Assembly (NCBI GenBank): GCA_021927905.1
Contig: BLLK01000045.1
Span: 1,116,001-1,180,000, forward strand
Direction of reading: 5' to 3'
Length of the DNA stretch: 64,000 nt
Source: Chaetoceros tenuissimus
Taxonomy: Eukaryota; Bacillariophyta; Thalassiosirophyceae; Chaetocerotales; Chaetocerotaceae
The position numbers and the translations under genes were made by a program. Positions 40,669-50,807 of the stretch are shown in pieces. Every line of letters begins with the position of its first letter. The stretch's first letter is position 1. The notes beneath the pieces were generated by a model that did no database searches, was not told the origin of the DNA, and saw nothing but the letters and a program-made list of their open reading frames with translations.

Positions 40669-41075
40669 AAGGGATTTAAGATCACACAAATGAAACTAAG
40701 CAGAGTACCATACCAAAGTAGCCTCAATAATATTTTTTTTTTAAGACTAGGCTGGAAATGCTTTCTGCCCTATCATGGCTATCGTTTGTTTGTTTATCAA
40801 AACATAAAAATGAACACTTGTAAAGCTCTCTCTTACTTTTCATAAAATTGCTGTGAAATGAAATCTATACATCAATGTATGTAATTAATAAAAGTAAATT
40901 ATATATTATCAAAATCAAAAAATCCGCAAACAAACAGCTAATTTAGCTTATAGAAGGGGTGAAAAGCTTCTTCTCCCCCTTCAGTTCTTCGTTACCTTGT
41001 ACTAGGCTTTTTACCTCACATCTTCAGCACAACTTCCACTGATGGAATTCACAATTATTCAATTTGACGATCAAG
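40669..41075. other. Intergenic, RPL22 promoter region
   Basis: 407 bp; AT-rich, with A/T runs near 40730 and 40915. An ATG at 41042 precedes the true RPL22 start. Confidence 0.4.
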
Positions 41076-41715
41076 ATGGTAAGAGCTTGTTTTCACCAAC
41101 AGGCCGCCCCGCATCACATCCGCTGAAAGGAAAGGCAACCCTGAGGACATCTGCCTCGGAGGTCAGCTTGTATCTGAAAAGATATTATTCCTTTGCGGCA
41201 ACTGATGTGCATATGGGCCCATGATCTAGCAGGAGTTATCTGTTGATATGTTTCTTCAGTAACGACGCCAACTCCTTGCTATTCGTGGAAAGCGGACCGA
41301 AATGTTTTTGACTTTATGAGATTTGAGTATTGACAATTGTTTCTTTCAATTCCAGGTTAAGGCAAAGAAGACTACTGTAAAGTTCGTAATCGACTGCACT
41401 GCTCCAGTTGAGGATAAGGTACTCGATGTTGCTTCTTTCGAGAAGTACCTTCAGGACCGCATCAAGGTAGAGGGATCCACTGGAAACCTTGCTTCTGCTG
41501 GTGTTACCATCTCCCGTGACAAGACCAAGCTTACTGTGTCTGCTCCATCTGACATCTCTTTCCCAAAGAGACAGCTTAAGTACCTTTCCAAGAGATACTT
41601 GAAGAAGCAGCAGCTTCGTGATTACCTTCGCGTTGTAGCAGCATCCAAGAACTCTTACGAGCTTCGTTACTTCTCTATTGCTGAGGGTGGAGACGATGAG
41701 GCTGATGAGGAGTAA
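41076..41715 (+). CDS. Ribosomal protein eL22
   Basis: Two exons: 41076-41078 (the ATG alone) and 41356-41715; intron 41079-41355 (277 bp, GTAAGAG to TTCCAG). Product of 120 residues: [22 protein letters not shown], then [43 protein letters not shown] and an acidic tail GGDDEADEE, all diagnostic of eukaryotic L22, a large-subunit protein. The coding exon uses a strongly biased, GC-richer codon set as expected for high expression. Splicing the frame of the earlier ATG at 41042 would run into a stop a codon after the junction, so that ATG is not the start. Confidence 0.9.
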
Positions 41716-42796
41716 ATATCTTGTCAAAATAAAGAAAAATAAATTGTACACTAGCTATTTCTACTTTTACTATAGTACGTAGTGCTACAAGACCATCAAC
41801 CACTGCCTTTTCTCATTCATTTGCAGAACAATCTAGTGGACTGGACCATTCATTCAAATGTAATAATTTCGAAGAATGGTAAAAGTGCGAATGTGAGGAG
41901 CCTAATCGAAATCATGAAGTACAACATTAGCACAAACAAACAAAAATATTGCCCACTTTCTATACCGATTGCGCCACAGACAGAACGCAGTCAGCTCAAA
42001 CAGAGGCAGAATTGACTATTGCAAGGGTCAAATAGGAGGCCTCAGCGTGTGGAAAACACATTGAAACCGCTGCATCTTGCATTTCGATTGGTAGCTGGTA
42101 ATTTTCAAAAAGATGTTTATTCCTAACTCTAGATAAGTTTCTAGTTGAGATTAAATATCTCATTGAAAAAAATAGAATTCAGCAAGATAAATCATTCATG
42201 TTCTTGATTATTGATGAACATAAAACATCAAAGAAGATACATCCAGATCAGAAAACCGATGCTATCTCTATACACATATCTACGTATTACAAGAGTATTG
42301 CGCTGACCTCTATGGAGACGTTGAAAATCATGTTTTGAAAGGATTGGCACGTCCCGTATATTGGATTTGATCAAGTAGTGGCAAGATATTACAAGGCATT
42401 CAAACAACAAAAATGAAACACTATTTGAGGTAAAAATGAATGAAGCCACAGCAGCGCCACCACAGCTCGCCAGCAGAAAATATGTGAGGAGCAGAAGGCT
42501 TCTTCTTCGAAGGCTATCTCCCTTGTCGGAAAGGGTTAAATAAGGAAAGATCCGGCCAATGACGCACAGTAGCTACAAATAGTTATACGACGTATGACTC
42601 AATGAACAGATTGCAAAAAATGCTTTCGATTTACTCTTATGAAATACATTATTCCAACTTCACAACTCCTTGCCAGAAAGCAGATAGATCAACAGCTCTA
42701 ATGACAACAGTCATCACAAAAGAATCAGCTACATCATCCAATATATTCCAATTCCCCTAGACTAAATCAGAAATGATAATTTCTTGTACAATCTGT
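41716..42796. other. Convergent intergenic region
   Basis: 1081 bp between the 3' ends of RPL22 and cyclophilin. Short frames at 41782-42015 and 42228-42449 have no support. A CCAATGACGC motif is at 42556-42565, but with no gene start nearby it is unlikely to be a promoter element. Confidence 0.5.
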
Positions 42797-43680
42797 TTAA
42801 GAAAGCTGTCCACAGTCAGCAATCATTACTGGTGCACGGGTTCTTCCAGATCCAGATCCTACACCCTCAACTGTCTTCACAACGTCCTGAATTAATTGGT
42901 GGAAAAGTGATGAGATGTGCATCATTTAATCCAACATTTTGGACAGATTCACAAGATTCTATTAACTTACCATTCCCTCGATAACAGATCCGAATACACA
43001 GTGCTTTCCATCCAACCATGGACATGGAACGGTACAAAGGAAGAACTGAGATCCGTTGGTATTTGGTCCAGCGTTTGCCATACTAAAAGAATTATTAGAA
43101 TATCTTTTCCATAAAAATAAAGGTGGAATGCATATACATAAACTTACCTCAATACACCAGCCCCAGTGTGTCTGAGAGCAAAGTTCTCATCTGCGAACTT
43201 CTCTCCGTAGATGGACTTTCCTCCAGTTCCGTTATGGTTGGTAAAGTCCCCACCTTGGCACTATCAAAGAAGCGTCAGAATATCGATTTCATGAAATGAT
43301 ATTGTGAAATACTCATATATATGCAAAAACTTACCATGAAGTCAGGGATTACACGGTGGAAAGAACTTCCCTTGTATCCGAATCCTTTTTCTCCGGTACT
43401 ACGAGTAGGAAAGGTAAAAACAAAAACTAGTCAGCTCCGCGATGGTCATGAATCAGGTGTCAGTTCCAATCAGTTTACTTACCACAAAGCTCTGAAGTTC
43501 TCAGCAGTCTTTGGTACAACATCAGCACGCAACTCCATGATAATGCGTCCTGCTGCCTTTCCTCCAATGGTGATGTCGAAATATACTTTTGGGTTGGACC
43601 TATGAAAGAAAAAATAAATTAGAACACTTGATCGCTCAAAGAAGCCCTGAGAAAGAATCTTCGGGGAGTAGGGACGCCAT
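42797..43680 (-). CDS. Cyclophilin A-type peptidyl-prolyl isomerase
   Basis: Six exons: 43680-43676, 43599-43483, 43398-43335, 43260-43148, 43082-42971, 42886-42797; total 166 residues, the standard cyclophilin A length. Introns 2-5 have GTAAGT donors; intron 1 starts GTCCCT, a weak donor, but it alone gives [11 protein letters not shown]. Catalytic landmarks: [18 protein letters not shown] (active-site Arg, Phe, Gln), [17 protein letters not shown], and [10 protein letters not shown]. No signal peptide or extension, so cytosolic. It catalyses cis-trans isomerisation of Xaa-Pro bonds. Codon use is biased as in RPL22. Intron density is far above that of the neighbours. Confidence 0.9.
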
Positions 43681-44044
43681 TTTTGTACTTTCTGGACAGC
43701 TTTTCGCAGCCTCTTCTCCACACCATCCACCAGTCTTTCCCCAGTCTTTCAATATTCCTTACTGAAACTTACATTTTGTTTTAACTAGTAAAGGAATCAA
43801 TTGAGTCTTTCAATTTAATGAATGATATGAACGAACTCGGATTTTGTTTCTTTATCGGTTGACAAGATACTGGAATCCCGATCTGATAGGGTTTATAAAG
43901 GCCATTTGCAGTGTCAAAAAAACATCGAATTCAAAAAATTTGAATGCAACTCTTCACACATCACTCTCTTCTCCTCAAGTACGATAGTATGGTACCTTAT
44001 TTCCACCAGAGTAAAGTAGTACAGGTACGAGTAACCAACGCTTA
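43681..44044. other. Cyclophilin promoter region
   Basis: 364 bp between the cyclophilin start and the left end of the MITE. No gene. The last three bases (TTA) are the MITE's target duplication. Confidence 0.4.
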
Positions 44045-44080
44045 GGCCGCCCGTCACCGTGGCCGATATTTTTTATTTTT
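44045..44080 (+). repeat. MITE left terminal inverted repeat
   Basis: 36 bp matching the reverse complement of 44933-44968 with a single mismatch at position 6. Confidence 0.9.
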
Positions 44081-44932
44081 ATTTTTCAAAAATGTCCTCC
44101 CCAGCAAAACGATTTCTTCTGAATGACAAAATCTATGTTTTGCAATCCGTTTGCTGAGGAGCACATTTTCATCACCACCAACAAAAATATGCAACCCCCC
44201 TTGCCTCATCATATTTTTTCCAAAAATACGACAGCAAGAAGGGGGGTGCCATATTTTTTCCAAGCCGAGCGTACGTATCTTACATACTAAGGTTGCAACA
44301 CATCTTTTCATCAGTTCATCAAACAACATCAATACTTACATTCATATCCATCTTGTTTTTTAATATATAAATGTGCATTGCAACTGCTTATCTTGAGTTC
44401 TAATCGGCTCCTTGAACATTCAATCGATGATGGGGCTTTCCAAGTGTTTCAATTGGAAAAAGTAGAAAAACTAGAGAAAGAAACAAAGCTGTCGTTCAAC
44501 TTGTTCTTGTTCGCTCAACAAGAAGTCGCTTTTTCAGCAAATAGAAATAGTATATCACTACCTCTAAATCATGTCTTCAGTTTATCTATACACTAGGATA
44601 TCTGAAGAATAAAGAATCGTTCCTGGATCCACTTTTAGTACCAAAGTTCTAAGCAAATAGATCCCAACATACCATTGAAAATTGAACGTCAGCTTGACTT
44701 ATGATGATTTACTACGAAGAATACTATCTAACCTATCTAAAACTATTCATTCTAAAATGATGTTTATTGACAAACAAATTTAATATACCTTAGTGTGTAT
44801 GTCTAGTGTTATTGCATGTGATTATTTCAATATCAACCAACGGTCATCAGATGGGTGAAATAAAAAATAAAAAATATTGGCCACGGTGTCGAGGACGGTT
44901 TTGAGGAGGGGAATATTTTTTTTTCAAAAATA

Positions 44933-44968
44933 AAAAATAAAAAATATCGGCCACGGTGACGGTCGGCC
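44933..44968 (-). repeat. MITE right terminal inverted repeat
   Basis: Partner of 44045-44080; the element ends in CGGCC followed by TTA. Confidence 0.9.
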
Positions 44969-45070
44969 TTATTGTACTAATATTTCGAGTAATTTCCCTA
45001 GGGATAGAAACGGGGCTTGCTGCCATACCGAGAAAACAAAGGGATTGCTCCGCTCCTGAATGAAAATATC

Positions 45071-45805
45071 ATGGCTTATGGCACTTCGACTGTGAATGTA
45101 CTAGAAGTTGTTGTAGACCTAGGAAAATCGTGGCATATTGACGTTCTGGAAAGTAAATGTTCATCACATGACTTCCCTATCCAAGAGCTGACTTTAACAC
45201 TTCGGACTGTGATACATGATGCTGTGAATTTGGTATCATCTAATTTACATAGATTATGTAAATCAATTGAGAGAATGCAACATCTCTTGATCCTCAAGAT
45301 ATATTCTGATGTAGAACAAAAGGTTCAAATTCGCTCAGCATCTATTCATACGTTGGTGATACAGGGTTTAGATATTGAAAAGTGTGACTGTCCTTGTTTA
45401 CAAGAAATGGATGTTTCTTTTCGGATGAAGAGGGTGAGGCATGATTGTTCACTTTTCCAGAATATGCCGAATTCAGTAAAGACATTGACTATTCGCATTC
45501 AAGATAGAAGTGATGAAAATGATTTGATAGAATACTTTCCAGCACGAGATCATGATCATCTAAAAATTGATATCGGGGGTATGGTAGTGAATTCAAATTC
45601 GAGCCCTTCTTCTGTTGCTCGGAAAAGTTATCTAGATGAAACACAAATGCCTGGGGGTGATCTTGAGCTTGATCTCTTTGAATTTGAGGAAGAAATTCAC
45701 AAACTGCTCCTCAAAAAAATGCTTAGGATAGAGAAACTTTGTCTGGTTCCAAGCCGACAGTGCACTTTTTTGCAAGAGAAATTTCATGCGAAAGAGATTC
45801 TATGA
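45071..45805 (+). CDS. LRR-like hypothetical protein, possibly 5' truncated
   Basis: 244 residues from the first in-frame ATG at 45071; the frame is open back to about 45008, right after a CCTAG/GATAG that could be an intron acceptor. The pattern of alternating hydrophobic strands (IQELTLTLRTV, MQHLLILKIYSD, SIHTLVIQGLDIEKC, PCLQEMDVSF, SVKTLTIRI) suggests degenerate leucine-rich repeats, as in F-box/LRR proteins. The right end of the MITE lies only about 100 bp before the start, where a promoter or first exon would be expected; the gene may have been changed by the insertion. Function unknown. Confidence 0.55.
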   Translation: MAYGTSTVNVLEVVVDLGKSWHIDVLESKCSSHDFPIQELTLTLRTVIHDAVNLVSSNLHRLCKSIERMQHLLILKIYSDVEQKVQIRSASIHTLVIQGLDIEKCDCPCLQEMDVSFRMKRVRHDCSLFQNMPNSVKTLTIRIQDRSDENDLIEYFPARDHDHLKIDIGGMVVNSNSSPSSVARKSYLDETQMPGGDLELDLFEFEEEIHKLLLKKMLRIEKLCLVPSRQCTFLQEKFHAKEIL

Positions 45806-45921
45806 GATAGAAGGGAATTTAATACTTTTTATGTGTCGATATCTTGTACAGTAATAATGTAAATATATATTAATTTTTGTTGAAAATAAGAAATGTATGA
45901 ATAGTCTATGTGCGAATCGTA

Positions 45922-46899
45922 TTACATTCCGCCTTCTCTACTTCCAAATGGCACTGGATCGAATACCCCAAGCCCTGGACGAAGCTGTCTAGCTAGTTTT
46001 CCAAGGATTGGTGGTTTGATTGCACTCTCTGGAATGTCCCTTACATATGTCACCTTTCTTGTATCGGGGTCGAGTTCATAGAAACTAATACCTTTGATAG
46101 TATCGGGAGCATCCATCAACACAACATCCCATGTGAAACATGTGCTCAAAACACCATCATCAAATCGGTCAGCTTTAAATTCAATACCAGGAAAGGAGAA
46201 ATCTTCAATGAACTTCTTAACCTCTGCTTTTCCATTCAAGATTTCGTCATAATTAAAGTCACGATACTTGATGTCATCAGAAAACATTTCCAATGAAATA
46301 TCAACATCACGCCCCTGCACTTCGTTGAATAGATACTTTACGACATCATTTGCATCCTTGGGGTTTCTGGGAGTAAAATCTGGTAATTGTTTTGGTTCAG
46401 CTCCCGCTGTAACAGCTTTTAGTAGGTCGAGAGTTAAATCTCCTGGTTTAAATATTGGTTCTGGAATCTCTCTGACGTAGACAATCTCTCCATTTTCATT
46501 TAGTTCAACGAAAGTGGTCCCTCTCAATCCTTCAAGGTTGTCACATGTGTATGTCCACGCATATCCGCATGCCTTACTTCCATCAGAAATTTTATCCAGA
46601 CGAACATCCCCTTTTCCTTTTCTCATTGCAACTTTCTCCTTCAAATATTCTTCTACTGCGGGACGACCTACAAATGGCTGTGGATGATAGCAATCCTCAT
46701 AAACAATGTTAGTCGCACAACTATCTACAAAAGTTTTCGCTCCTGTTTCTGTAGTGAAGCATTTTTCGTCGGTAATTAGTGATGAAATCAAATTCGAAGC
46801 TGAAAACTTTGGTGTAGTCTTTTTGTTGTTCTGGAAAAAAGCAATTGAACTTGCTGGCTGGGAAAGCGACAAGAGTAATAGAGTATGAAGATATTTCAT
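45922..46899 (-). CDS. Plastid-targeted protein with two SnoaL/NTF2-like domains
   Basis: 325 residues from ATG 46899 (the frame extends upstream to a TTG that is ignored). The signal peptide MKYLHTLLLLSLSQPASS is followed by IAFFQ, the diatom plastid import motif. Two related domains follow: about residues 45-150 (FVDSCATNIVYEDCYHPQPFVGRPAVEEYL ... GTTFVELNENGEIVYVREIPEPIFKP) and about 175-300 (YLFNEVQGRDVDISLEMFSDDIKYRDFNYDEILNGKAEVKKFI ... GISFYELDPDTRKVTYVRDIPESAIKPP). The shared ending V-x-Y-V-R-[DE]-I-P-E-x-x-[IF]-K-P shows an internal duplication. The NTF2 cone fold binds small ligands; the ligand is unknown. Confidence 0.85.
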   Translation of the reverse strand: MKYLHTLLLLSLSQPASSIAFFQNNKKTTPKFSASNLISSLITDEKCFTTETGAKTFVDSCATNIVYEDCYHPQPFVGRPAVEEYLKEKVAMRKGKGDVRLDKISDGSKACGYAWTYTCDNLEGLRGTTFVELNENGEIVYVREIPEPIFKPGDLTLDLLKAVTAGAEPKQLPDFTPRNPKDANDVVKYLFNEVQGRDVDISLEMFSDDIKYRDFNYDEILNGKAEVKKFIEDFSFPGIEFKADRFDDGVLSTCFTWDVVLMDAPDTIKGISFYELDPDTRKVTYVRDIPESAIKPPILGKLARQLRPGLGVFDPVPFGSREGGM

Positions 46900-47288
46900 C
46901 GTAAAAAGGTAGGGCAGTGAATTCAAAGTTAGTTAGTAGCTATCATATGGATTACATACTAAGAAACTTCTTGGTTTTTCAGATCTTTGTTGTTTCCACT
47001 TTCCCATTTACCACGCACATCATTGTTCAAACCGCCAGATATCCGACGTGGACCCGACCAAAATGGCGGAGTGTCCTTCCTCGTTACAAACCGCAGTTGG
47101 ATTTGAATGCTTGCACCTCCTCTAAACTCAAATGAGATGGAATAGACCTCTTTCATCGATTGTAATTATAATATCTCTATTTCCATTCTGTTTTGCTTCA
47201 CCTCTTCGGAATTCAGTAGTTAGTCTTTCTCAAAAGAGCTGAGGAAGGACATCAATTCAAACCAGAACTCTATAAATAGTATCTAATT
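46900..47288. other. Intergenic
   Basis: 389 bp between the SnoaL-like gene start and the end of the NAD(P)H dehydrogenase gene. Overlapping short frames on both strands have no support. Confidence 0.4.
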
Positions 47289-48755
47289 TTATTTCCAAGT
47301 AATAATCTTTTTTGACTTGCCACCACTCTTTTTCGAAGATGATGATAAAACGGACTCAAATCTTTTGCTTGAACTAGATATAGCAGCTGTGAGACCCTGT
47401 TGCAGTGTAGGCATTCTGACTGCATAGATTATTCTCCGTAGAACACTTGCAGCAATACCATTTACCTCTACAACTCCCATTGAACTAATTGTAGCATCAT
47501 CTCCCCCTAAAGTCATCATTTCACCGAGATTCAAATATGAAAATGGTATTGGTTGAAGATTTTCTTTTTCACCTTCTTTTATATCCTCGTCATTCAGCAT
47601 TACTTGTGAATAGACATTCCACGCAGCGCATGGTGCTTGTTGCATTGCTACAGCAGCAGTTGCACCAAAAGGGACTTTCTTCACTCTTGCACAGTCACCA
47701 AGGGCGAATATGTTATCATAATCTTTAACTTTCAAGTACGAATCAGTGACTAATCTTCCTGATGCGTCCCTAGGTAATTTCGAATTAAGAATACCTTTCT
47801 GCACATTTGTACTCATAGATCCTGCAGTCCACAGTAATAAATCGGCATTCAGAATATCTTGTTCTTTACTGCTTCCATTTTCTACGACAATTTTGCACCT
47901 CCCCTTCAGTTCACTGAAATCATTTTGGGATTCGCTCTCCAGTTCCAAAACCTCTACAACTGATACGCCAGTCAATGTTTTTACTCCATTGTCCTCTAAC
48001 CGACGTACTCCTGTATTTCGATTAAAGTCAGTTGCATATTCAAGAATTTCATTCCCACGATGCACAATCGTAACATTTAAGTTCTCATACGATCCTAGTC
48101 TTTCTTTCATATTGAGTGCAAGTTCAACACCCGAGTATCCACCTCCTACAATTACGACGTTCAGCTCTTCTTTCGATGTTGATGTAGCTATCAATGCATC
48201 TAAGAAAGTCAACCGTTTCTTCAATTCTAAGCAGTCGTCCAGAGTATAAAATGGAAGCGCATATTTCTCAGCACCTTTGATGAATTCTAAATTGACACTT
48301 GCTCCCGTTGCTACTACTAATGAATCATATTTTAGTTTTTCTTTGTTTTCAAGATAAATATTTTGCTGATCTGCATCGATGCCTGCTACACTAGCTTGTT
48401 CAAATTTGATACCAGTGCCATCAAGCAATGATTCAAATGTTGGTGCCACTTCATCTAGGCTCGCGTCTCCGACACACAATTCATATAGCAGAGGTAAAAA
48501 TACAAAGCGTTCTTTATTATCCACCAAAGTTATGGTCGGCTTTTTCTCTTCAGGAAATGGAAGGGATGAGAGAGTTAAAGCCGTATTCAATCCCCCGAAT
48601 CCCCCTCCTAATACACATATTTCATGCGTGGACTCGTACAATACAGATGAGGAACTAGTCCGTCTATAATCCTGAAAAGTTGTTGTGAATGCTGATGTAA
48701 CTGAAATACTTCGCAGAAAGATGATGGTTGTAGAAATATATGATATCTTCATCAT
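47289..48755 (-). CDS. Plastid type II NAD(P)H dehydrogenase (NDC1-like)
   Basis: 488 residues from ATG 48755. A signal peptide ends in VTSAF-TTTF (plastid motif). Then the two-dinucleotide-binding-domain flavoprotein layout: EICVLGGGFGGLNTAL (FAD, about residue 45), LPLLYELCVGDASLDEVAP, YDSLVVATGA, NVVIVGGGYSGVELAL (NAD(P)H), LLLWTAGS, and NIFALGDCARV (FAD-contacting GD). A C-terminal hydrophobic/basic segment could bind membrane. Such enzymes pass electrons from NAD(P)H to plastoquinone or related quinones. The NDC1 assignment is by overall pattern, especially LPLLYEL..GD.SLDEVAP. Confidence 0.9.
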   Translation of the reverse strand: MMKISYISTTIIFLRSISVTSAFTTTFQDYRRTSSSSVLYESTHEICVLGGGFGGLNTALTLSSLPFPEEKKPTITLVDNKERFVFLPLLYELCVGDASLDEVAPTFESLLDGTGIKFEQASVAGIDADQQNIYLENKEKLKYDSLVVATGASVNLEFIKGAEKYALPFYTLDDCLELKKRLTFLDALIATSTSKEELNVVIVGGGYSGVELALNMKERLGSYENLNVTIVHRGNEILEYATDFNRNTGVRRLEDNGVKTLTGVSVVEVLELESESQNDFSELKGRCKIVVENGSSKEQDILNADLLLWTAGSMSTNVQKGILNSKLPRDASGRLVTDSYLKVKDYDNIFALGDCARVKKVPFGATAAVAMQQAPCAAWNVYSQVMLNDEDIKEGEKENLQPIPFSYLNLGEMMTLGGDDATISSMGVVEVNGIAASVLRRIIYAVRMPTLQQGLTAAISSSSKRFESVLSSSSKKSGGKSKKIITWK

Positions 48756-49317
48756 AATAGAATGTTTCGGTCGACCCTTTCCTCGCTTCGAAGAATGCTT
48801 GGATATAATGAAATTTTCAATTTATAATACGAATAGAATGATCTTCAAAATAGGGCTGTGACACAGTTACAACAAAACAGAATTCTTCATTTTCTGACTC
48901 ATAAAACTCATAGCCACTTAGCACTTAGCTCGGGCGCAGATGTTGCTTTTTGACTGTTTTTGTTGTGTGTTATATCTAGCTTTCAAGTCCAAATAGCTAG
49001 CTATTTTTAAAACAAAGAGAAAAGCTTATCCTATTGCTCATATACTTCATCCTTCTCTTTTTCAGAACTAAATTACCAAAAATAAATCACTAATGTTCAA
49101 CGCAAATAGAATTATGAGTAGTTATGTAGTGGTTAATAACATACGGGTATGACGTAACATATAATATGGGACTAAACTTACTCACTTTTTCTTTTGTTCT
49201 CTTTGCCGGCATTTGCGTTGCTATGAATGTAATGACAGATGGATGTTGGGGAAGGAAGAATCGAAGTAGTGCTATTGTATCACACCATCCAACTAATATT
49301 CAATTCAAATACACATC
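48756..49317. other. Divergent promoter region
   Basis: 562 bp between the NAD(P)H dehydrogenase gene (minus) and the SGNH hydrolase gene (plus). No gene or repeat recognised. Confidence 0.4.
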
Positions 49318-50467
49318 ATGAGACACTTTTGTTCCATTCTGATTGCAACATTTTACTTATTTACCATTGCATTTGCAGACGAAATGAGCCAAGCAATTTT
49401 AGTCCTTGGAGACTCTTGGGCATCTTTAAGTGGAGGAGACTTGAAGGATGTATGTAGTCATAGTACAACGAACGACGAAGCATATAAAGTTATGACTATT
49501 GCAAACAAATCTAAGAGTGGATCGACCGCTGAAGAGTGGGCAACGCAAGATAAAGTTGCAGACTCATACAAAGACCAGAAGAATTATGACTATGTATGGC
49601 TAAGCGTTGGAGGCAATGATGCCCTTGGTAGTTACTGCGCTCAAAGCGCGTTTCCAGATATCGTTGGTAATATCCTCCAGCTTATTCAAGATATTGTGGA
49701 AGAGTCCTCAAATGAATTTGTGAAAATTCTATTCACAGGTTACGGCTATCCTACTATGGACCTCTGTATGTTTGGTCGTACTATATCGACGTTTGATAAT
49801 TTGACCGCAATGATTCATGAAGCAATTGCAGCGAGTGCATACTCCAGCTATGTTACATTGATAGACTTATCTAATAAATTTGTCACAGATAATTCAAGTC
49901 CATACTCAGACTCTGAGTTTTATGCAGACCCCATTCATCTCAATCAGAATGGCTATGACAGATTTTATGCTTTTAAAGAAATTCAAACTTTTTTTGAATG
50001 TAGCGAAGAACCATATGCAGGTATTCCAACTAGTTCCCCTGTCAGTTTTGAAGTCAAAGATGTGACTGAAACAACAAATTCACCATCCCAAATTGTACTC
50101 TGGGATTTTGAGGATGGAGGAAGCAATTTTCCTTCTGTAGCTCCGTCAAATGGTGTCGAAACCACCAGTAAGTTTAAAAAAAGAAGCTGTGATATATTTA
50201 TGATGCTTCCCTGTAGTTTTTCTCATTTCTCTCCCTTTTAAAAGTCGATGAGTACAAAAATAAGGTCTTGGCATGGTTCGAGGAAAATAGAGTAAGTGCT
50301 AATATATCTTGGAATAAGTTATATATTATGTAGGAATACAACTCAATTTTATGAATACTCACATATTGAAATCGTGTTTACAGAATTTATCAATTGGTGG
50401 TGGTGTTGGGATTCTAGTTTTACTGCTCTTATTTTTGTACTGCTGTTGTTGTAGAAGAAGGCGATAG
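49318..50467 (+). CDS. SGNH-fold hydrolase with C-terminal membrane anchor
   Basis: Three exons: 49318-50167, 50245-50291, 50384-50467 (GTAAGT donors; acceptors TTAAAAG and TTTACAG), 326 residues. Signal peptide MRHFCSILIATFYLFTIAFA. Catalytic blocks of the GDSL/SGNH esterase-lipase superfamily: LVLGDSWAS (Ser nucleophile), SVGGNDALG (Gly-Asn), and DPIHLNQNGYDRF (Asp and His). A Ser/Pro-rich stalk (about residues 240-285) leads to a single helix GGGVGILVLLLLFLY and the tail CCCCRRRR. The last two exons are short and were found from splice sites and by the membrane helix they encode. Likely a surface-anchored esterase acting outside the cell; the substrate is unknown. Confidence 0.85.
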
Positions 50468-50807
50468 GTGCATAGAAGGAAATGAATTAGTTCATTCCTA
50501 CCTCGTAAAAGCAATTTTATGGTTTTACTCTACTAACTAGTAATTTCTACTGTATCGAAATCCTTGATTTTTTCATCGTGTCGTTAGACTGATTGATTTG
50601 TCGTAGAAAATAATACTCCAACTTTGACTTCAAATTCAATTCCTGTATTTCTGTCATGACCAATCATAACTTGTCACGATTTGGCCGCATCTCGTGCACC
50701 TTCCTCTCTCTCTCGGTTTCTCTTTAGTGAACGATAACTTCCGCATTAGACCATAGTGTTCGAAGTATACCTGATTGAACTAATTACATTGATTCATATT
50801 TATTGTG
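50468..50807. other. Intergenic
   Basis: 340 bp between the SGNH gene and the next gene, both plus strand. No feature recognised. Confidence 0.4.

Larger units (their letters stand above)
44045..44968. mobile_element. Non-autonomous DNA transposon (PIF/Harbinger or Tourist-like MITE)
   Basis: The ends form inverted repeats of 36 bp (44045-44080 and 44933-44968) with one mismatch, starting GGCCG and continuing CCGTCACCGTGGCC then an A/T tract. The element is flanked by TTA on both sides (44042-44044 and 44969-44971), the three-base target duplication typical of PIF/Harbinger. The 924-bp interior has no transposase frame. It contains a smaller imperfect inverted repeat (44183-44203 with 44235-44259, C6/G6 core) and an extra subterminal copy of GGCCACGGTG at 44878. 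High end identity suggests a fairly recent insertion. Confidence 0.85.

Noticed and set aside
41042-41224. Upstream ATG as RPL22 start
   Set aside because: After splicing this frame stops at the junction; the in-frame start is the ATG at 41076.
44054-44596. Frames of 70-92 codons inside the MITE
   Set aside because: They run through inverted-repeat and A/T tract sequence and have no transposase features.
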